Assembly: GCA_945874155.1 (NCBI GenBank)
Contig: CAMCFO010000015.1
Coordinates: 1-58,858 of the forward strand
Origin: an uncultured Bacteroidales bacterium
Lineage (GTDB): Bacteria > Bacteroidota > Bacteroidia > Bacteroidales > UBA932
DNA length: 58,858 bases
Direction: 5' to 3'
The notes under the pieces were generated by a model. It made no database searches. It was not told the origin of the DNA and was given only the letters and a program-made list of their open reading frames with translations. Made by a program: the position numbers and the translations under genes. This document shows positions 16,963 through 26,670 of this stretch, one piece after another (the stretch's first letter is position 1; the number at the start of each line of letters is the position of its first letter).

Positions 16963-17019
16963 CAAATTTACACATTTCCACCAATGTTCTGCAGTCTTGA
17001 AATATATTTCGTAAATTTG
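16963..17019. promoter_or_regulatory. divergent promoter region of mnmE and the HAD gene
   Basis: Two exact TAAATTTG -7 boxes point away from each other: on the minus strand at 16963-16970 for mnmE (25 bases before its ATG) and on the plus strand at 17012-17019 for the HAD-topB pair. Clear -33 boxes were not found at standard distance for either. Confidence 0.6.
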
Positions 17020-17065
17020 CCGTCCTTATTTTGAGAATGGCCCAGTGGCCCAAAGACGTATTTTA

Positions 17066-17707
17066 ATGGAAAAGACAATGACTGCAAAGGCGCTTCTGTT
17101 TGATTTTGACGGGGTTGTGGCAGACAGCGAGAAATATTACACCGGATTTTGGAACGGAATAGGGAAGACCTATCTCGGCAGGGAAAATTTTGGGCAGGAG
17201 ATAAAGGGGTGTACATTGGTGTCCATTTTCGATAAATTTTTCCCGCGCATTGTCTGGAAGGAACTTGAGCGCAAACTTGATGAACAGGAGGCCGCAATGA
17301 GTTATGAATATATTCCGGGTGTGTGCGAATTCGTGAAAATGGCTCGTGCCCGGGGCTATAAAGCAGCCATTGTCACCAGTTCAAACCTACATAAGATGCA
17401 GTCTGTTTTTGCTCAGCATCCGGAATTGCCGGCCATTTTTGACAGGGTATTCACAAGCGAGGACTTTACTGAATCCAAACCATCTCCGCATTGTTACCTC
17501 AAGGCAATGGCATTTTTCGGTGCCGATGCTCAAGATAGCACCGTCTTCGAAGATTCGGTGAACGGGCTCATTTCCGGCAGAAACTCAGGGGCTAAAGTTG
17601 TGGGACTCAGCACCACCAATCCCGCCGATATTGTGGCTCAGTATTCCGACATCGTTGTTCCGGACTTTACAGATGCAGAAAAATTATTTGAGTTTATAGA
17701 AAAATGA
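17066..17707 (+). CDS. HAD-superfamily phosphatase/phosphomutase (beta-phosphoglucomutase-like)
   Basis: About 213 residues of a HAD subfamily IA hydrolase. The nucleophile motif is LLFDFDGVVADSE, motif II is AAIVTSS, motif III the Lys in ESKPSPHCY, and motif IV VFEDSVNGLISG. This set is typical of beta-phosphoglucomutase-like phosphatases acting on sugar phosphates or nucleotides; the substrate cannot be read. A GTG at 17045 is in frame, but ATG at 17066 (or 17078) fits better with the promoter box at 17012. The stop overlaps the topB ATG (ATGA at 17704), so the two are coupled. Confidence 0.85.
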   Translation: MEKTMTAKALLFDFDGVVADSEKYYTGFWNGIGKTYLGRENFGQEIKGCTLVSIFDKFFPRIVWKELERKLDEQEAAMSYEYIPGVCEFVKMARARGYKAAIVTSSNLHKMQSVFAQHPELPAIFDRVFTSEDFTESKPSPHCYLKAMAFFGADAQDSTVFEDSVNGLISGRNSGAKVVGLSTTNPADIVAQYSDIVVPDFTDAEKLFEFIEK

Positions 17708-19515
17708 TAGTCTGCATAGCCGAAAAACCGAGTGTTGCGAAAGAAATAGCCCAAGTATTGGGAGCAGGGCTCAAGAAGAACGGGTACCTGGAGGGTAACG
17801 GTTATCAGGTCACCTGGACTTTCGGTCATCTCTGCACTCTCAAGGAGCCTCAGGATTACACTGAGCAGTGGCGCATCTGGGCTCTTTCAAGCCTTCCTAT
17901 GATACCTCCGCGTTTTGGCATAAAGCTCATAGACAACACTACTTACATAACCCAGTTTCAAGTGATAGAACAACTGATGCAGGCAGCCGATATGATAGTG
18001 AACTGCGGTGATGCCGGGCAGGAGGGAGAACTCATCCAGCGTTGGGTGATGCAGAAGGCCGGAGCGAAATGTCCGGTCAAAAGGCTATGGATATCCTCAC
18101 TTACGGAAGAGGCAATACGGGAAGGCTTCAACCACCTCGAAGATGCATCCAAATTCCAGAAACTCTATGAGGCGGGGCTATGCAGGGCTATAGGAGACTG
18201 GCTGTTGGGGATGAATGCGACCAGACTCTATTCTCTCAAATACGGCGGAGGCTATGGAAGGGACCGCAAAATTCTGTCTATAGGACGGGTGCAGACGCCG
18301 ACCTTGGCACTGATAGTCAACCGTCAGAATGAAATCGAAAATTTCAAACCGGAGCAGTCTTGGGAGCTCAAAACCGTGTACAGGAAAGTACTCTTCACCT
18401 GTACCAAGGGGAGGTTCAAAACCCGGGATGATGCTGATGCTTTCCTTCAAGTCATCAAAGACAAAGACTTCACAATCACTGCATTGACTGAGAAGAAGGG
18501 CAAGGAGTTTGCGCCCCGTCTCTACGACCTTACATCCCTGCAGGTGGACTGCAACAAACGCTATGGTTTCAGTGCCGACCAGACACTCAAACTCATACAG
18601 TCCCTCTATGAAAAGAAAGTAACTACATATCCGCGAGTTGACACAACCTTCCTCAGCGATGACATCTACCCCAAGGTCCCCGGCATACTCGACGGTCTTA
18701 AGGCCTATGCCCAGTTTACGGCCCCTCTCAAAGGCAAGAAACTGCCCAAGAGCAAGCGTGTCTTCGACAATTCGAAAGTGACTGACCACCACGCAATTAT
18801 ACCTACAGGGGTGCCGGCTGCCAATCTGAGCAAGGAAGAATGGATGGTTTATGACCTTGTGGCGAGGCGTTTTATTGAGGCATTCTATCCTGATTGCGAA
18901 ATATCCACCACGACCGTAAACGGAAAGGCAGGGGAACTGGAATTCAAGACATCCGGCAAAATGATACTGAAACCGGGATGGCGAGTGCTTGAACAGAAGC
19001 AGCCTGATTCGGACAATACGGAACAGAAGGCAACAGAGGGCGAACCGGCGGAACAGTCCGAGGAAAATGCCGTGCTGCCGGCGTTCCAGCTGGGTGAGTC
19101 CGGACCTCACGAGCCTATGGTCAAGGAAATATGGACCAAACCGCCGAAACCATATACGGAAGCGACTCTGCTGCGGGCAATGGAGACTGCTGGCAAATTC
19201 GTGGACAATGACGAACTGCGGGATGCCCTCAAGGAAAACGGCATAGGACGTCCTTCCACCCGTGCAGCCATTATCGAGACTCTTTTCAAACGGAACTATA
19301 TAAGTAAGGAACGCAAAAATCTCATTCCCACACAAACAGGGCGGGAACTCATAGCCACAATCAGTGAGGATTTGCTCAAATCGGCTGAACTTACGGGCCT
19401 ATGGGAGAAGAAGTTACGACAGATTGAAAAAGGGGAGTACGATGCTCAGACATTCATTGCCGAACTCAAGTCTATGGTCTCTTCCATAGTATTCAACGTA
19501 ATGAACGGCCACTGA
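17704..19515 (+). CDS. topB: DNA topoisomerase III (type IA)
   Basis: This 603-residue type IA topoisomerase opens with the TOPRIM domain (IVCIAEKPSVAKEIA) and later NCGDAGQEGELI, supplying the acidic metal-binding residues. The catalytic tyrosine is Y309 in VTTYPRVDTTFLSDD, and the GRPSTRA motif near the C-terminus is also present. It breaks and rejoins one DNA strand, removing precatenanes and recombination intermediates. It is shorter than many Bacteroides TopB proteins, lacking a C-terminal zinc-finger extension and ending soon after the IEKGEYDAQTF segment. It is convergent with feoB, with hairpins over both stops. Confidence 0.95.
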   Translation: MIVCIAEKPSVAKEIAQVLGAGLKKNGYLEGNGYQVTWTFGHLCTLKEPQDYTEQWRIWALSSLPMIPPRFGIKLIDNTTYITQFQVIEQLMQAADMIVNCGDAGQEGELIQRWVMQKAGAKCPVKRLWISSLTEEAIREGFNHLEDASKFQKLYEAGLCRAIGDWLLGMNATRLYSLKYGGGYGRDRKILSIGRVQTPTLALIVNRQNEIENFKPEQSWELKTVYRKVLFTCTKGRFKTRDDADAFLQVIKDKDFTITALTEKKGKEFAPRLYDLTSLQVDCNKRYGFSADQTLKLIQSLYEKKVTTYPRVDTTFLSDDIYPKVPGILDGLKAYAQFTAPLKGKKLPKSKRVFDNSKVTDHHAIIPTGVPAANLSKEEWMVYDLVARRFIEAFYPDCEISTTTVNGKAGELEFKTSGKMILKPGWRVLEQKQPDSDNTEQKATEGEPAEQSEENAVLPAFQLGESGPHEPMVKEIWTKPPKPYTEATLLRAMETAGKFVDNDELRDALKENGIGRPSTRAAIIETLFKRNYISKERKNLIPTQTGRELIATISEDLLKSAELTGLWEKKLRQIEKGEYDAQTFIAELKSMVSSIVFNVMNGH

Positions 19516-19549
19516 CAGCACAGTGACCGTTCATTAGCTCTAAATGAAC
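19504..19549. terminator. double hairpin between convergent topB and feoB
   Basis: AACGGCCACTG (19504-19514) and CAGTGACCGTT (19521-19531) form an 11-bp stem with one mismatch that overlaps the topB stop codon. GTTCATT (19529-19535) and AATGAAC (19543-19549) form a second stem over the feoB stop. They share a few bases and could terminate both genes. There is no long T-run. Confidence 0.55.
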
Positions 19550-21555
19550 ACGCTGATAAGGTGGAAAGCACAAAACGCCACCACCCAAGCCAGCAGCATG
19601 GAATGTACGACCGTAAATGCGGCCCACCCCACTCCAATTTCCTTTCTCAAAGCCGAAACAGTAGCCACGCAAGGGAAGTAGAGCAGTACAAACAGCATAA
19701 ACGACCAAGCCGATGCAGTAGTGAAGATTCCCTCCTCACGCAACACCACAGACAGAGGCCTCGACTCCTCTCCATCGGTCTCATCGTCCGGGGATGCGTG
19801 ATAAAGTATGCCCATAGTGCTGACAATAGCCTCCTTGGCCGGCAGACCTGTGAGCAGGCAAATATTCATCTTCCAGTCAAATCCCAAAGGTTCCATAACG
19901 GGAGCCACAGCCTTGCCGATTGAAGCCAGATAGGATTCTTCGGGGTTCTCTCCATAATTGGTCTTGTCGGTAGGGAAGTATTCCAGTGCCCAGATTATAA
20001 CGGAAGCAGCCAGAATCACAGTGGAAATCTTCTGCAGATAATCCGCCACCCTCTCCCATATATGCAGTCCGGTGTTCCTCCAGGTAGGCATTCTGAAAGG
20101 CGGCAATTCGGAAACGTAATCTTCATTGTCGGCCTTGAACCAGCGGGTATGCTTCATCACGAAAGCGAAAAGGATGGAAAGTCCTATCCCCATCACATAT
20201 AATCCCATCATTACCAGGGCCTTGTAGTGAGGGAAAAACGCTGAGACAAAGAGCATATAGACCGGAAGTCGTGCCGAACAGCTCATAAACGGAATCATCA
20301 GCATAGTCAAGGTTCTTTCCCTGCGGTTGTCAATGGACTTTGCTGCCATAATCGCAGGCACATTGCATCCAAAGCCTATGAGCATAGGCACAAATGAACG
20401 GCCGTGCAGCCCGACAGCGTGCATAACCTTGTCCATAAGATAGGCCGCTCTTGCCATATAGCCGGAGTCTTCCAAAATGCTCAGGAAGAAGAACATAATG
20501 GCAATGTTCGGAATGAATGCAATCACGGCTCCAACACCCTGAACCACTCCGTCAATAAGCAGACTGCTGAACCATCCGGGGTTCATAATCCCGTGCAGAT
20601 ACCTCGCCAGGGCATCCACCCCCGTTTCAATCCAGCCTTGAGGATATGAGCCCAAAGCGAAAGTAGCCCCGAAGACACCCAGCAGTATGAGTATCAACAG
20701 CGGAAATCCGAATATCCTGCTCGTGAGCACCGCATCCAGCTTTTCCGTAAAACTGTGGTCGGAATTGTCCTTACTGTGCTTTACTGTCTCCTGCAGGGCT
20801 CCTGCCACGAATCCGCGTCTGGCCTTTTCCACAAGCACCTCGGACTGCTCGCCGAACTCCTTCTCAAGGAAATCGTGTTCCTTGCCGGCTACGGCAAAAA
20901 CATCGTCTCCATTCGGAAGGGACTCCACATAAGGCTTGATATAGTCCTGATGCTCAAGCAGTCGCAGGGCAACATACCTTTCGGAAAAACAAAGCTGCTG
21001 CCCCGAGTGACCCTCGTGAATTACAGCTGAAATTTTCCTGACAGCCCTTTCTATGTCTTGTCCATACGGTATGGCAACATCCTTGGTGAGAGGCTTCTCA
21101 TAGGTGCGCACCACGTGTCCCATAAGTTTCATCCGGAACATTTCGTCGTGTATGTCACCTGAGACTACCTTCATTCCGAGAAGGTTCGCAAGTCTCTTGA
21201 AATCAAGAGAATGACCGGTTGCGCAGTATCTGTCATAGTTGTTCAGGACCATCAGCACCTTCAGGTCCATATCTATGAGTTTGGTCACCGGATACATATT
21301 CCCGGTCAAATCCGTGGCATCAACCAGAAACAACACCAAATCGGGCTGCAAGTCCAATATGGACGAAATCTCATCGAGAGGGAAGAAACGCACGCGCCCG
21401 GCACTTGCATCACCAAGCGTCCGGGCGGTATCGTGCACAACTGTCTTATCCAAACCCACAACGGCAACCTTGATACAAGGGATACTGGTCTGGCCGGAAT
21501 GTGGGACTATCGCGCAGGAAGCGCAATCTCCGTTACAAAACAAGTTGCTTGACAT
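19540..21555 (-). CDS. feoB: FeoB-type ferrous iron transporter with a degenerate G domain
   Basis: A 671-residue inner-membrane protein. The C-terminal two thirds is a normal FeoB transport core: Gate regions with LIGFGCNVPAI and MSCSARLPVY, and about ten membrane segments. The N-terminal domain is odd. After a Cys-rich start (C-N-G-D-C-A-S-C) it reads IKVAVVGLDKTVVHD where FeoB normally has the GxxxxGKS/T P-loop, and FFPLDEIS instead of DLPG. Only a NNYD resembling the NxxD base-recognition motif remains. The helical GDI-like part is present. GTP binding is therefore doubtful. It follows rho by 6 bases in the same direction. No feoA is nearby. Confidence 0.9.
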   Translation of the reverse strand: MSSNLFCNGDCASCAIVPHSGQTSIPCIKVAVVGLDKTVVHDTARTLGDASAGRVRFFPLDEISSILDLQPDLVLFLVDATDLTGNMYPVTKLIDMDLKVLMVLNNYDRYCATGHSLDFKRLANLLGMKVVSGDIHDEMFRMKLMGHVVRTYEKPLTKDVAIPYGQDIERAVRKISAVIHEGHSGQQLCFSERYVALRLLEHQDYIKPYVESLPNGDDVFAVAGKEHDFLEKEFGEQSEVLVEKARRGFVAGALQETVKHSKDNSDHSFTEKLDAVLTSRIFGFPLLILILLGVFGATFALGSYPQGWIETGVDALARYLHGIMNPGWFSSLLIDGVVQGVGAVIAFIPNIAIMFFFLSILEDSGYMARAAYLMDKVMHAVGLHGRSFVPMLIGFGCNVPAIMAAKSIDNRRERTLTMLMIPFMSCSARLPVYMLFVSAFFPHYKALVMMGLYVMGIGLSILFAFVMKHTRWFKADNEDYVSELPPFRMPTWRNTGLHIWERVADYLQKISTVILAASVIIWALEYFPTDKTNYGENPEESYLASIGKAVAPVMEPLGFDWKMNICLLTGLPAKEAIVSTMGILYHASPDDETDGEESRPLSVVLREEGIFTTASAWSFMLFVLLYFPCVATVSALRKEIGVGWAAFTVVHSMLLAWVVAFCAFHLISVFI

Positions 21556-21561
21556 AGTTCA

Positions 21562-23460
21562 TTATTCATCTCCATTCTGAAGGTTCTGAAGGAAGGCTTC
21601 GTTGGTCGGATATTTTCTCATCCTGTCCTGAAGCAACTCCATAGCTTCAATTGAATTCATATCTGAAAGGAATCTGCGCACAACCCACATCCTCTGGGCC
21701 ACGGCCGGATCGTAAAGCAGGTCGTCACGACGGGTGGAACTGAGGGTGACATCGATGGCAGGGAATATTCTCTTGTTGGCAAGTTTGCGGTCCAGCTGGA
21801 GTTCCATATTGCCGGTACCCTTGAATTCCTCGAAAATCACATCATCCATCTTGGAACCTGTTTCAGTGAGGGCTGTTGCTATTATAGTGAGGGAACCGCC
21901 GTTCTCAATGTTTCGGGCCGCACCGAAGAACCTTTTAGGACGATGGAGGGCATTTGCGTCCACACCTCCGGAAAGCACCTTGCCTGAAGCCGGCTGCACA
22001 GTATTGTATGCTCTTGCAAGCCTTGTAATTGAGTCCAGAAGTATGACCACGTCGTGACCGCACTCAACCATACACTTTGCCTTCTCAAGCACCATATTGG
22101 CCACTTTCACGTGTTTCTCCGCAGGCTCATCGAAAGTGGAAGCCACAACTTCAGCCTTTACAGTACGCGCCATATCCGTCACCTCCTCCGGGCGCTCGTC
22201 AATGAGCAGCACTATCATATAAACCTCAGGATGGTTGTCCGCTATGGCATTGGCTATAGACTTGAGCAACATTGTCTTACCAGTCTTCGGCTGTGCCACG
22301 ATGAGACCGCGCTGTCCCTTGCCTATAGGAGTGAACAGATCCACGATACGGCAGGAGAGGTCGTCGTGCCCGTGTCCGAGAAGGTTGAACTTCTCATCAG
22401 GGAACAAAGGAGTGAGGAAGTCGAAAGGAATACGGTCCCGGACTGATTCCGGAGTGCGTCCGTTGATGGTCTTGACCCTTACAAGAGGGAAATACTTGTC
22501 CGTGTCCCGAGGAGGGCGTATGTCACCGACCACAGTATCACCCATTTTGAGCGCATACTGTTTGATAATGTTCTGGGAAACATAGATATCGTCCGGAGAA
22601 CTTATATAATTGTAGTCCGAAGAACGGAGGAATCCGTAACCTTCCGGAAGGGTTTCAAGCACACCCGTTGCTTCAACTGTGCCTTCAAACTCAATTTTTG
22701 GCTGAGGAGGTCTCTGTGGCTGGCCTTGAGGCTGTCCTTTTCTCTGCTGGAAGTTGCGTTGGAATTGCTGCTGAGAAAAATTGTTCTGCTGCTCGGGCTT
22801 CTCCTGAGGCTGAACACTTGAAGGCTGTTCGACAGTTTCCGCAACGGCCTTTTCCTGTGGTTTTACCGTCTCAGATTCAACAGGAGCTGCATTTTCAGGC
22901 CTGTTCTTGATTCTGTTCCTCTTTGGCCTCATCCCATTGCCCTGTTCGGCCGCTGCAGGTACCTCACTTCCTGCCGATGTCTCCGGTTTGGATTCGGTCT
23001 GCACCTTCTGTTCCGTTGCCGGAGCCTGTTTTACTTCTTTTGCCGCTTCCTGTGGTGCCGGATTCACAGCCTCATTGCTAACCTCCTTCTGTTCAGCCTT
23101 GGTTTTGGGTTTGCGGCCTCTCTTGCCAGTGCTCTGTCCAGGAGTGTCGGATGCCGTCTGGACATTGTCCTTTGGAGTTTCCTGCTCAGTCTTTGCTGTT
23201 GTTTGAGGGGTTTCAGAGGTCTTGCGCGGACGTCCCCTGCGGCCTCTTGTCTTCTCCGGGAGTCCTGCAGCCGCACGTGCAGCTTCCTTCTCCTGCTCTT
23301 TTTCCATATCTCTTGCCGCTTTCTGGGCTGCTTCATAATCTATTATTGCATAGACCAGATCTTCACGGTTGAGTTTCTTGTAGTTTTTGACTTTGAGGTC
23401 AGCAGCAAGTGCAAGCAACTGCTCCTGATCCATCTCCTTCAATTCGAAAATTTTATGCAT
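21562..23460 (-). CDS. rho: transcription termination factor Rho
   Basis: A 632-residue Rho, the hexameric RNA-dependent ATPase that ends transcripts. It begins with the Rho N-terminal helical domain (about 1-45, [18 protein letters not shown]). A long disordered insert follows (about 50-265), rich in Lys, Glu, Gln, Pro and Ala with RGRRGRPRK and [10 protein letters not shown] segments, as usual in Bacteroidota. Next is the cold-shock-like RNA-binding domain ([20 protein letters not shown]) and the ATPase with P-loop AQPKTGKT and the Q- and R-loop regions. It is transcribed from a promoter at about 23535 with a hairpin in the leader, and feoB follows 6 bases downstream. Confidence 0.97.
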   Translation of the reverse strand: MHKIFELKEMDQEQLLALAADLKVKNYKKLNREDLVYAIIDYEAAQKAARDMEKEQEKEAARAAAGLPEKTRGRRGRPRKTSETPQTTAKTEQETPKDNVQTASDTPGQSTGKRGRKPKTKAEQKEVSNEAVNPAPQEAAKEVKQAPATEQKVQTESKPETSAGSEVPAAAEQGNGMRPKRNRIKNRPENAAPVESETVKPQEKAVAETVEQPSSVQPQEKPEQQNNFSQQQFQRNFQQRKGQPQGQPQRPPQPKIEFEGTVEATGVLETLPEGYGFLRSSDYNYISSPDDIYVSQNIIKQYALKMGDTVVGDIRPPRDTDKYFPLVRVKTINGRTPESVRDRIPFDFLTPLFPDEKFNLLGHGHDDLSCRIVDLFTPIGKGQRGLIVAQPKTGKTMLLKSIANAIADNHPEVYMIVLLIDERPEEVTDMARTVKAEVVASTFDEPAEKHVKVANMVLEKAKCMVECGHDVVILLDSITRLARAYNTVQPASGKVLSGGVDANALHRPKRFFGAARNIENGGSLTIIATALTETGSKMDDVIFEEFKGTGNMELQLDRKLANKRIFPAIDVTLSSTRRDDLLYDPAVAQRMWVVRRFLSDMNSIEAMELLQDRMRKYPTNEAFLQNLQNGDE

Positions 23461-23489
23461 ATGATAAATAATTGTATTCTTTGAAAAGT

Positions 23490-23519
23490 AAGTCGAGAAA
23501 TGGCCAAACGGCCCGACTT
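23490..23519 (-). promoter_or_regulatory. hairpin in the rho 5' leader
   Basis: AAGTCG (23490-23495) pairs with CGACTT (23514-23519) and GGCC (23502-23505) with GGCC (23510-23513) around an AAAC loop, with a 6-base bulge on one side. It sits between the rho promoter box (23535-23542) and the rho ATG at 23460. Rho genes are autoregulated in other bacteria by leader attenuation, which makes this a candidate control element. Confidence 0.4.
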
Positions 23520-23534
23520 TTCAGAATTATGTCG

Positions 23535-23565
23535 CAAATGTAAATAATTTTGACCTTCTGTGCAA
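23535..23565 (-). promoter_or_regulatory. rho promoter
   Basis: On the minus strand TACATTTG (complement of 23535-23542) matches TAnnTTTG exactly, and a TTG (complement of 23563-23565) lies about 20 bases upstream at the -33 position. The predicted start would leave a leader of roughly 65-70 bases ahead of rho. Confidence 0.55.
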
Positions 23566-23673
23566 TAATCAGACCTATTTGGAAAGCATTTTTTCAAGCA
23601 AAAAAGAAAAATCTTCTATATTTTTTATATGAAAAATTTCCGCATCTCGCGATTTCGCCACCAAATAACTGAA

Positions 23674-26526
23674 CTATCGGTAGTTATTATCCCAGAATGA
23701 ACTACTCTTCTTGAATTTCAACAAATCAGCAAGTGCAGCAGCATTTGCAGCGATTCTGAAACTCCACGATTTCCATGTACCCGTCGGCACCCAGGAGAAC
23801 GACATATTGAAACAGTGAAGGTCGTAAGTGGCCGACAATTGGGTAGTGGTTATTTTCAATGCCATAAGGTCAAATCCGGTTTGAACCTGCATAGACAGAC
23901 GTGGGGTTATCTTGACGTTTCCGCTCAATCCCAAAGTCTGAGTGAAACTGTGGTTTGTAATCAGCTGCTTGGTTTCGCTCAGATAGCTGTAACTCCGCCT
24001 GTAACTGAAGGAATAGTTGAAATTGACAGACCATGGCACATTGGGATTCATATAATATAGGTATCCTCCCGGAATGTATTCGCCTGTGACCGGATGGTAA
24101 TAAATCCTTGTGTAGTAGTCAGCCGGATTGCCTCCAGCCTGTTTGGTCCCGTCGTTTCCATTGATTTTGCCGTCTCCGGAAATGGAGTAGGAGAGGGAGG
24201 CGCTAGCATTTGTCAGACGCAGGAGCGGACCGCCGGCTGCTATGCTCAACTTATTGTATTTCTGACCTCTTTCATTGACGGCATAAGGATCAAACGACAC
24301 GTTTCCACTGATTCCCAACTTTCCGAACACCGAGGTTGAAAGACTTATGCCTATGGGGTTCATCCTGCAGGAATCGGCGAGGAAATTGTAGCTGGTGCTG
24401 ATGTTCAATTGGTCAATGAGTTTGATTTTCTTCGAACCGGTGCCTGTCGTGTCACGCAGATCCCTCACCTTAGCCTCAAGATTGTTGCCTATGCTGAGGC
24501 TCAAACTTCCGTTCTGCCCCTTGCCCGGAGCTGTATAAAGCGCCCCGGAGAAGTTATAAATGTTATAGTCCTGACTGACAGTATTGCCTGTTTTCGGATC
24601 CACATAGGTCAAGGTTCTCCAACCATTGAATGCCGTACCCTTTTCCGGAGAATAGGTGAACGAGAGTGAAGGGGAGATAACGTGTCTGATTGCCTGCAGA
24701 CGCTTGTGCTTGCCGAAATTGAACAGTCCATAGAGCCTCGTACTCATAGAAATGCCACCGGAATAGGTCTGGCTAACACCAAATGTTCCGAACTGTTTGC
24801 CGATTTCAGTGGTCGTCACACCGGTTCCCGGCACGAGTTTTCCCTCGTTGTCGTATTCCGGTTCAATGAACTTGAGCTCCGAAGAACGGAAATGCCAGTT
24901 CATTCCGTAACTTATGCTCGGAGTGACGTTTATGTATTTGAATAGGGTGAAATTCGGCAGACCGATCTGGAAATTGTGGGTCATACCGTTCTGCATCTTG
25001 TCCCAGAATCCCGGCTGTCCGAATTCTCGTGACTCGAAACTGATCTTATTCTGCAAGGTTGTGCTATAGCCTATCGAAAACTTCTCATAGAATTTTTCCG
25101 GCCCCACCCTGTTCTTTTTCTTGAAAGGGTATAGGCGTGACACGGAAAGGGTGATGTTAGGCAAGGTAAAGGAATAGTTGCAGAGAGTGTCACGGGTGTT
25201 CTGGCTATGCAAGGCATTCACGGAGAGACTGACCTTTCCGTTCCAGTTCTTGGAATAGGAAATGGATGATGAAATCTGGTTCTGGAGAGCCTCAGTCACC
25301 GAATGTGAATTATATTTGCTGTTGGCAGGGCTGGAGAAGTTGACCGATGCACTGAAGGACGTTCCCGGACGGGCTTTGGAGTCTTGCTGGTGGCTCCATT
25401 TGACAGAGAAGTTTCTGCTCTGGAAGAAGTCCGCACTGCCTTTTTCTCCGGTCTGGTCATTGGAGAAAGTGAAACCGAAAGTTCCGGTACATTTATAATT
25501 CACTTTATATCTGGAGTTTATATCCACATTCCAGGATCCAAGAGTGTAGAGGCTTGTCGTAAGGGATATGTCAAAATAGTCTCCGATTACGAAATAGAGC
25601 CCGAGATCCCGGAAATAGAAACCCCTGGCCGCCTCCTCTCCAAAAGTCGGCATCAGAAGGCCGGTAGCCCTGTCAGGCCGCTTCGGCACAAATCCGAAAG
25701 GCAGTCCCAAAGGTATAGGAACATCCATAATCACCGGATAGGCCGGTCCGAAAACGGTTTTCTGGCTGGGTTTGGTCATCACTTTGGCAGCGGTGAGTTT
25801 GAGGTAGTAGTGCGGATGTTCACAGTCGCAGACGGTATATTTTCCATCAGTAATATTTATGGAATTGTCCGGCATCATCTTGATGTTCTTGCCGTGAAGA
25901 ATTCCATCCTGCTCCTGGGTAACTATATTTGTGATGCGCGCCTTCCTGGTATTGAAATTATACCGCAACTCCTCCATTGTATATGTCTTACCGCCCTGAG
26001 TCATAGTAGGTTGTCCGGTGACATTGCCCAAAGTGTCGGAGGTGCCTCTGGCATAGACAGTCTGAGTCTTGAGGTCGTACTCCATATAGTCGGCGGTGAG
26101 TTTCATATCGCCATAGGTGACTGTCACGTCGCCATAGTAATATATCATCTGCTTTCCGTTGCTGAAATCCTCGATGATGGAATCTTTGGCTGTAGAGAAT
26201 GCAGGTCTTTCCAGTGAGGACTTGCCGAGCAGGGCCAGAGAGTCATCGGGGGACATTCCCCGGGCGGCAGTGTCGGGTTTAACCTGGAACAAAGCACTGT
26301 CATTCAAGGCATTATGCAACGAGTCGCCAGGAAACCTTTCAACAGGGAGAGCCAGAGAGTCGGCGAAGGGGGATTCAAGAGTGTCTGAATTATGGATTCG
26401 AAACATCTGCTCTGCAAGTTCGGCGGTCCTGTTTCTGCCTATGCGGCCCGGGACGTTGAATGAACACAACAGAAGCGGCACGAATGTCGCCAAAGAAATA
26501 TATTTTAACCACTTCACTATGTTCAT
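23674..26526 (-). CDS. lptD: LptD-like outer-membrane LPS assembly protein
   Basis: A large protein of about 950 residues that places lipopolysaccharide in the outer membrane. From ATG at 26526 (preferred over 26556, since MNIVKWLKYISLATF begins a proper signal peptide) it has a linker rich in Asp/Ser, an OstA-type periplasmic domain (about 120-260, with YYGDVTVTYGDMKL and GTSDTLGNV), and a long beta-barrel domain of alternating strands ending near the C-terminus with an aromatic NNYR. The usual CEHPHYYL segment of Bacteroidota LptD is present. It is divergent from the amidase gene. Alternative: an LptD paralogue for another glycolipid. Confidence 0.88.
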   Translation of the reverse strand: MNIVKWLKYISLATFVPLLLCSFNVPGRIGRNRTAELAEQMFRIHNSDTLESPFADSLALPVERFPGDSLHNALNDSALFQVKPDTAARGMSPDDSLALLGKSSLERPAFSTAKDSIIEDFSNGKQMIYYYGDVTVTYGDMKLTADYMEYDLKTQTVYARGTSDTLGNVTGQPTMTQGGKTYTMEELRYNFNTRKARITNIVTQEQDGILHGKNIKMMPDNSINITDGKYTVCDCEHPHYYLKLTAAKVMTKPSQKTVFGPAYPVIMDVPIPLGLPFGFVPKRPDRATGLLMPTFGEEAARGFYFRDLGLYFVIGDYFDISLTTSLYTLGSWNVDINSRYKVNYKCTGTFGFTFSNDQTGEKGSADFFQSRNFSVKWSHQQDSKARPGTSFSASVNFSSPANSKYNSHSVTEALQNQISSSISYSKNWNGKVSLSVNALHSQNTRDTLCNYSFTLPNITLSVSRLYPFKKKNRVGPEKFYEKFSIGYSTTLQNKISFESREFGQPGFWDKMQNGMTHNFQIGLPNFTLFKYINVTPSISYGMNWHFRSSELKFIEPEYDNEGKLVPGTGVTTTEIGKQFGTFGVSQTYSGGISMSTRLYGLFNFGKHKRLQAIRHVISPSLSFTYSPEKGTAFNGWRTLTYVDPKTGNTVSQDYNIYNFSGALYTAPGKGQNGSLSLSIGNNLEAKVRDLRDTTGTGSKKIKLIDQLNISTSYNFLADSCRMNPIGISLSTSVFGKLGISGNVSFDPYAVNERGQKYNKLSIAAGGPLLRLTNASASLSYSISGDGKINGNDGTKQAGGNPADYYTRIYYHPVTGEYIPGGYLYYMNPNVPWSVNFNYSFSYRRSYSYLSETKQLITNHSFTQTLGLSGNVKITPRLSMQVQTGFDLMALKITTTQLSATYDLHCFNMSFSWVPTGTWKSWSFRIAANAAALADLLKFKKSSSFWDNNYR

Positions 26527-26609
26527 ATATACACGATTCCGGCAGCCCTGAAGCATCGTCTGAAACTAATCTGCTGTAAACTTGACTTCCTTATGTCAGA
26601 GTTTTTTCC

Positions 26610-26617
26610 TAAATTTG
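26610..26617 (+). promoter_or_regulatory. -7 promoter box of the amidase-MCE operon
   Basis: TAAATTTG matches TAnnTTTG exactly. Because transcription should begin around 26625, the in-frame ATG at 26593 would be outside the message, which supports a start at 26656 or 26671 for the amidase. Confidence 0.6.
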
Positions 26618-26670
26618 CAAACCACAAAAATACTACTAATTTCGTTTATAAACAAATGGGGAGAGATTTG

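Noticed and set aside
18178..19335. Long antisense frame (385 codons) over topB
   Set aside because: A shadow of the TopB coding sequence; the plus strand has the catalytic tyrosine and TOPRIM motifs.
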